This document shows positions 60,414 to 64,000 of a DNA stretch of 64,000 nucleotides, piece by piece. The DNA comes from an uncultured Caulobacterales bacterium (GTDB taxonomy: Bacteria; Pseudomonadota; Alphaproteobacteria; Caulobacterales; Caulobacteraceae), in assembly GCA_903900155.1 (NCBI GenBank), contig CAIUMD010000032.1, forward strand, positions 1-64,000, given 5' to 3'. Below the pieces are notes generated by a model. The model saw only the letters and a program-made list of their open reading frames with translations, had not been told where the DNA came from and made no database searches. The stretch's first letter is position 1. Each line of letters opens with the position of its first letter. The translations under genes were made by a program, and so were the position numbers.

Positions 60414-61979
60414 ATGGTTCGCCTGATCGCCGCGACGCTCGCCGCCCTGACCTTAGCTTCGGCTGTCCAGGCTCAGGAGGCCGCGAAGATCCCGACGCCG
60501 GCGGACACCTATCAGGAGCTGTTCCACCAGGTGCAGACCCGACGCCTGTTCGCCGACGGCAAGACCTTCGTCGACGCGGTTCCCAGACGCGCGCCGGCCA
60601 GGATCCTGGCCGACTATCGCGCCCACGCCCGGTTCAGCGACGCCGAGTTGAAGCGTTTCGTGCGCGCCAACTTCATCGTCCCCGAGGCTGGCGCCGCACC
60701 CAAGCCCAGCGCCGCGCGGTCGCCGATCAAGGCCCACATCGCCGCGCTGTGGCCGCACCTGACCAAGCCGCCGGTGAAGCCCGTGGCGGGCGGTTCGGCC
60801 CTGGCGATGAAGAAGCCCTTCGTCGTGCCAGGCGGGCGTTTCCGCGAGATCTACTACTGGGACAGCTACTTCACGATGCTGGGCCTGAAGGCCGACGGCC
60901 GTGACGATCTGGTCGACAACATGATCGACGATTTCGGAGGCCTGATCGACGCCTATGGCCACATCCCCAACGGCGCCCGCAGTTACTATCTGAGCCGTTC
61001 GCAGCCGCCGTTCTTCTACGCCATGGTCGGGCTGTCGCCGGCCCATCGCAACCCGGACGCCTACAAGGCGCGCGTGGCCCTGATGCGCCGCGAGCATGCG
61101 TTCTGGATGGCCGGCGAGAAGGACTTGAAGCCCGGCCAGGTCCATCGCCGCGTCGTCGCCCTGGCGGACGGCGCGATCCTGAACCGCTACTGGGACGACC
61201 GCGCGACGCCGCGCGACGAGTCCTATCGCGAGGACCTGGAGACGGCGCTGAAGAGCTCGCGTCCGGCCGCCGACGTGTTCCGCGACCTGCGAGCCGGGGC
61301 CGAGAGCGGCTGGGACTTCTCCTCGCGCTGGATGGCCGACGGCCAGAGCCTGTCGACGATCCAGACGACCTTGATCGTCCCCGTCGACCTCAACAGTCTG
61401 ATGTACGGCCTGGAGACGGCCATCGTGCAGGGGTGCATGATCCTGGCCGACTGGCCCTGCGTCGAGGACTTCGACAAGCGCGCCAAGGCCCGCAAGGCCG
61501 CGATCGACACGTGGCTGTGGGCGCCGGAGAAGGGCGCCTATCTGGACTATCAGTGGAAGACCGGCCAGCGCCTGGACCACTTGAGCGCGGCGACCTTCTA
61601 CCCGCTGTTCGTGGGCGCGGCCGACGAGCGCAAGGCCCATGTCGTGGCCCAGAAGGCCTGGGACGAACTGCTGGCCCCCGGCGGCCTGCGCACCACCGTC
61701 GTCCGCACCGGCCAGCAGTGGGACACGCCCAACGGCTGGGCGCCCTTGCAGTGGGTCGCCGTCTCGGGCCTGCGCCGCTACGGCGAGGACGCCCTGGCCG
61801 CCGAAATCGCCAAGCGCTGGCTGGCCACGGTCGAGCGCGAATACCAGGCCAGCGGCAAGATGCTGGAGAAGTATGACGTCGAGGAAGCCAAGGCCGGCGG
61901 GGGCGGGGAGTATCCCACCCAGGACGGCTTCGGCTGGACCAATGGCGTCACCCGGGCGCTGATGGAGCCTGCCAAATAA
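60414..61979 (+). CDS. treA: Periplasmic trehalase (GH37)
   Basis: 521 aa. The signal peptide (MVRLIAATLAALTLASAVQA) is cut before QE. It contains both trehalase signatures: PGGRFREIYYWDSYF (about 139-153) and QWDTPNGWAP (about 434-443). It hydrolyses trehalose into two glucoses in the periplasm, the counterpart of otsBA in the cytoplasm. The start is ATG 60414. It follows a decayed receptor and converges on an intact one, with a shared hairpin between. Confidence 0.93.
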   Translation: MVRLIAATLAALTLASAVQAQEAAKIPTPADTYQELFHQVQTRRLFADGKTFVDAVPRRAPARILADYRAHARFSDAELKRFVRANFIVPEAGAAPKPSAARSPIKAHIAALWPHLTKPPVKPVAGGSALAMKKPFVVPGGRFREIYYWDSYFTMLGLKADGRDDLVDNMIDDFGGLIDAYGHIPNGARSYYLSRSQPPFFYAMVGLSPAHRNPDAYKARVALMRREHAFWMAGEKDLKPGQVHRRVVALADGAILNRYWDDRATPRDESYREDLETALKSSRPAADVFRDLRAGAESGWDFSSRWMADGQSLSTIQTTLIVPVDLNSLMYGLETAIVQGCMILADWPCVEDFDKRAKARKAAIDTWLWAPEKGAYLDYQWKTGQRLDHLSAATFYPLFVGAADERKAHVVAQKAWDELLAPGGLRTTVVRTGQQWDTPNGWAPLQWVAVSGLRRYGEDALAAEIAKRWLATVEREYQASGKMLEKYDVEEAKAGGGGEYPTQDGFGWTNGVTRALMEPAK

Positions 61980-61982
61980 TTG

Positions 61983-62022
61983 TGTCATCCCGGATCGGCC
62001 CTGCGGGCCGTCCGGGATGACA
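61983..62022. terminator. Bidirectional hairpin between treA and a TonB receptor (repeat-derived)
   Basis: TGTCATCCCGGA and TCCGGGATGACA (12-bp perfect outer stem) enclose an inner CGGCCCTGCGGGCCG hairpin. The tips match the repeat at 19093-19172. It lies between convergent stops. Confidence 0.8.
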
Positions 62023-62027
62023 CCTAG

Positions 62028-64000
62028 TTAGAACTCGAAGCTGATCGTGCCGAAGAACTGGCGCGGGGCCGACGAGTGGAACACCAGGATGCTGCCGGCG
62101 GCGTCATCCGGGGCGAACACGCTGCTGTCGAAGTTGGCCGCGTGGCGCTCGTCCGTCAGGTTGGTGACGTTCAGCGACGCCTTGGCGCCCTTCATCAAGC
62201 CGGTCGGAGTGAACTTATAGCTGACGCCCAGATCGAAGGTCGTGTAGCCGCCGAAGCCCTGGTCGTTGGTGTAGGTGTAGAAGCGACGGCCGGTGTACTT
62301 GCCCTGCAGCATGGCGGTGAAGCCGCCCTGCTTGAGGGTCAGCACGCTGGCCAGCATTTCCTTGGGCGTGTCGACCTGCTGCTTGCCCTTGGTCTGCTTG
62401 ATCACGCAGGTGGTGGTGCACCAGTTCAGGTCTTCGTCGTAGGTCGACTTGCTGTACGAGACCGAGTTGTACCAGTTGAGCCATGACGTGGCCTTCCACA
62501 GCACGCCCAGCTCGGCGCCCTTGCTGGTGACGCCGCCGGCGTTGTGGAAGGAGTTGCCGCAGCCGGGGTTCTGCTGCTGGTTGGTCGGGCAGGGGTTGTA
62601 CTGCAGCAGGCGGTTCTGGAACTTCACGTCATAGGCCGCGACCGAGACCTGCAGGTTGTCGCCGACATAACGGTAGCCGACGTCGTAGCTCTTGGAGGTT
62701 TCCGGCTTCAGGTACTGGCCCTGGGCGTCCCAGACAGCCTGCGAGACCGACTGCGGACCCAGTTTGAAGCCGCCCTGGAACATGGCCATGTTCTCGGCGT
62801 AGCTGGCGAAGATCTCGTGGCCGGGGGCGATGCGATAGCGGGCGCCGATCTCGGGCAGGAAGTTGTCCGAGGCCTTCAGCGAGCCCGACGCGAACTGGGT
62901 CGCGGCGGCGGCCGGGGCCTTGGCGATGCCGGGCAGGGCCTTGGCGTTCGACTTGGCGACCGTGCTCTTGAAGCCGAATTCCAGGCTCAGGGCGTCGTCC
63001 AGCAGGTTGATGGTGTCCTGGACGTAGAACTGCTGGGTGTTCCAGTCGGTCTTCTGCACCCACTGGGCGGTGTTGGGCTGGCCGTCCAGATATTGGGCCA
63101 GGCTGAACGGGCCGGTGACGTTGGTCCAGATGTAGCGGGCGGCGCTGCTGGTGTTCTGCTCCAGCCAGAGGCCGGCCTGCAGGTGGTTGAAGCCGTAGGT
63201 CCAGGCCAGGCTGGCCACCACGCCGTCGCGGTTGATGGTGTAGCGGGTGTCGCGGATCTGCACGGGCAGGTCGTCGCTGGTGTCGGTGGTGCCCTGGTTC
63301 GACAGGCCGGTGATGAAGTTGTTGCCGGCGCCCTTGTCGGTGTGACGATAGACCTTCATGTCCGCCTTCAGGGTCGACGTGATGTCGAAGTCGCCGGCGA
63401 TGTAGAACAGGTCGTCGTTACGCAGGATCTGGCCGTTGGTGAAGGTGACGTCGGCCAGCTTCTCGGGGGCCTTGGAGGTCACGCACTTGGCGGCCAGCGA
63501 GGCCACGCCGCAGGCGGCGCGGGCGACGTAGTCGTTCCAGTTCGGCGCATAGCCGCCCCAGTCCCAGCCCAGGCGGGTGACCATGTCCTTGGACAGGTAA
63601 GTGTCGTCGGCCTGGTTGGTGCGCGACAGGTCGACGAAGGCGGTCAGCGAGCCGCGCTCGCCCTGGTAGCGCAGCTTGCCGTTGAACTGCTTGCCGGTCG
63701 ACTTGTTGTAGGCCGCCTGGTTCACGAACAGGTCCTGCTGGGCGTACTGGCCCGAGACATAGGCCGACCAGCCGTTGTGCTCGCCGGTGTCGAAGCGAAC
63801 GAAGGTGCGGGCGCTGTCCTGGCTGCCGACGCCGGCGTTGAACGACACGCCCATGGCCTTCTTCGGATCGCTGGAGGTGTAGATCAGCGCGCCGCCCAGG
63901 TTGCTGGTCGACGGGATCGACAGGCCGGCGATGCCGGTGGCCAGGTCCGCGCGGCCCAGGTTCTCGGAGATCAGGGCGCGGCTGATGGTCAGGCCGTTGT
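62028..64000 (-). CDS. TonB-dependent outer-membrane receptor, N-terminus beyond window
   Basis: At least 657 aa. The frame continues without a stop to base 64000. It begins inside the plug domain (NGLTISRALISENLGRADLA, IPSTSNLGGALIYTSSDPKK), so an ATG at 63854 is internal. The barrel follows and ends FHSSAPRQFFGTISFEF, with terminal Phe. Two pairs of Cys (NPCPTNQQQNPGCGN and LNWCTTTCVI) probably form loop disulfides. The substrate is unknown, though the adjacent trehalase hints at trehalose or another glucoside. Confidence 0.88.
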   Translation of the reverse strand, partial: NGLTISRALISENLGRADLATGIAGLSIPSTSNLGGALIYTSSDPKKAMGVSFNAGVGSQDSARTFVRFDTGEHNGWSAYVSGQYAQQDLFVNQAAYNKSTGKQFNGKLRYQGERGSLTAFVDLSRTNQADDTYLSKDMVTRLGWDWGGYAPNWNDYVARAACGVASLAAKCVTSKAPEKLADVTFTNGQILRNDDLFYIAGDFDITSTLKADMKVYRHTDKGAGNNFITGLSNQGTTDTSDDLPVQIRDTRYTINRDGVVASLAWTYGFNHLQAGLWLEQNTSSAARYIWTNVTGPFSLAQYLDGQPNTAQWVQKTDWNTQQFYVQDTINLLDDALSLEFGFKSTVAKSNAKALPGIAKAPAAAATQFASGSLKASDNFLPEIGARYRIAPGHEIFASYAENMAMFQGGFKLGPQSVSQAVWDAQGQYLKPETSKSYDVGYRYVGDNLQVSVAAYDVKFQNRLLQYNPCPTNQQQNPGCGNSFHNAGGVTSKGAELGVLWKATSWLNWYNSVSYSKSTYDEDLNWCTTTCVIKQTKGKQQVDTPKEMLASVLTLKQGGFTAMLQGKYTGRRFYTYTNDQGFGGYTTFDLGVSYKFTPTGLMKGAKASLNVTNLTDERHAANFDSSVFAPDDAAGSILVFHSSAPRQFFGTISFEF

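Noticed and set aside
63043-63854. ATG 63854 as the receptor start
   Set aside because: The frame stays open to the window edge and encodes recognisable plug-domain sequence upstream, so this is an internal methionine.

Overview
The window is a GC-rich alphaproteobacterial chromosome segment, very probably Caulobacter or a close relative. The main reasons are a tipN-like pole marker beside cysDNC, an inducible hexuronate cluster around ppc, eda and kdgK, many TonB-dependent receptors, and dispersed palindromic repeats between genes. No rRNA, tRNA or CRISPR array was seen.

Layout. 1-735: one end of an IS5-type insertion sequence whose transposase needs a -1 frameshift. 864-8363: housekeeping genes (pccB, metG, an MFS carrier, and cysD with fused cysNC). 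8641-12240: a small membrane protein, the polarity factor tipN and an abutting sugar-phosphate transferase. 12356-25213: the hexuronate locus (uxuB-type reductase, uxaA, a LacI repressor, uxaC, kduI, kduD, ppc, eda, kdgK). 26433-30828: a proline iminopeptidase, an exported hypothetical protein, a Phd/PIN toxin-antitoxin pair and a CPA2 antiporter. 31094-33051: an accessory pair, a DarG-like macrodomain protein followed by a DarT-like (DUF4433) ADP-ribosyltransferase. 33117-40196: a flavin halogenase, a histone-tail-like basic protein, a PQQ-type sugar dehydrogenase lipoprotein, a LysR/RidA pair, a Gfo/Idh dehydrogenase and a hexuronate-type MFS importer with a co-transcribed hydratase-family gene. 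41319-47324: a hybrid histidine kinase, TadE/TadG-like genes, a Phd-PAS fusion protein and an orphan BlaI-type repressor. 47375-54733: trehalose synthesis (otsA, otsB), a TonB receptor with a low-complexity loop and a GH15 glucosidase. 54945-58407: cell-wall enzymes, small membrane or acidic proteins and a GFA-family protein. 58465-64000: pstS with a Pho box, arsC, a decayed TonB receptor, a periplasmic trehalase and a second TonB receptor cut by the window edge.

How the genes work together. A 14-bp operator (TGACACCGGTGTCA or close variants) occurs in front of uxaA, uxaC, eda-kdgK (twice) and the hydratase/importer operon 16 kb away. This ties import (ExuT-like), isomerisation (UxaC, KduI), reduction (UxuB type, KduD), dehydration (UxaA), phosphorylation (KdgK) and cleavage (Eda) into one LacI-controlled regulon. 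Pyruvate and glyceraldehyde-3-phosphate leave the pathway, and Ppc sits inside the cluster as an anaplerotic step.

The strongest candidate for an under-described system is the macrodomain/DarT-like pair. Its gene order is the reverse of classical darT-darG as I recall it, and both proteins carry C-terminal regions I do not recognise.
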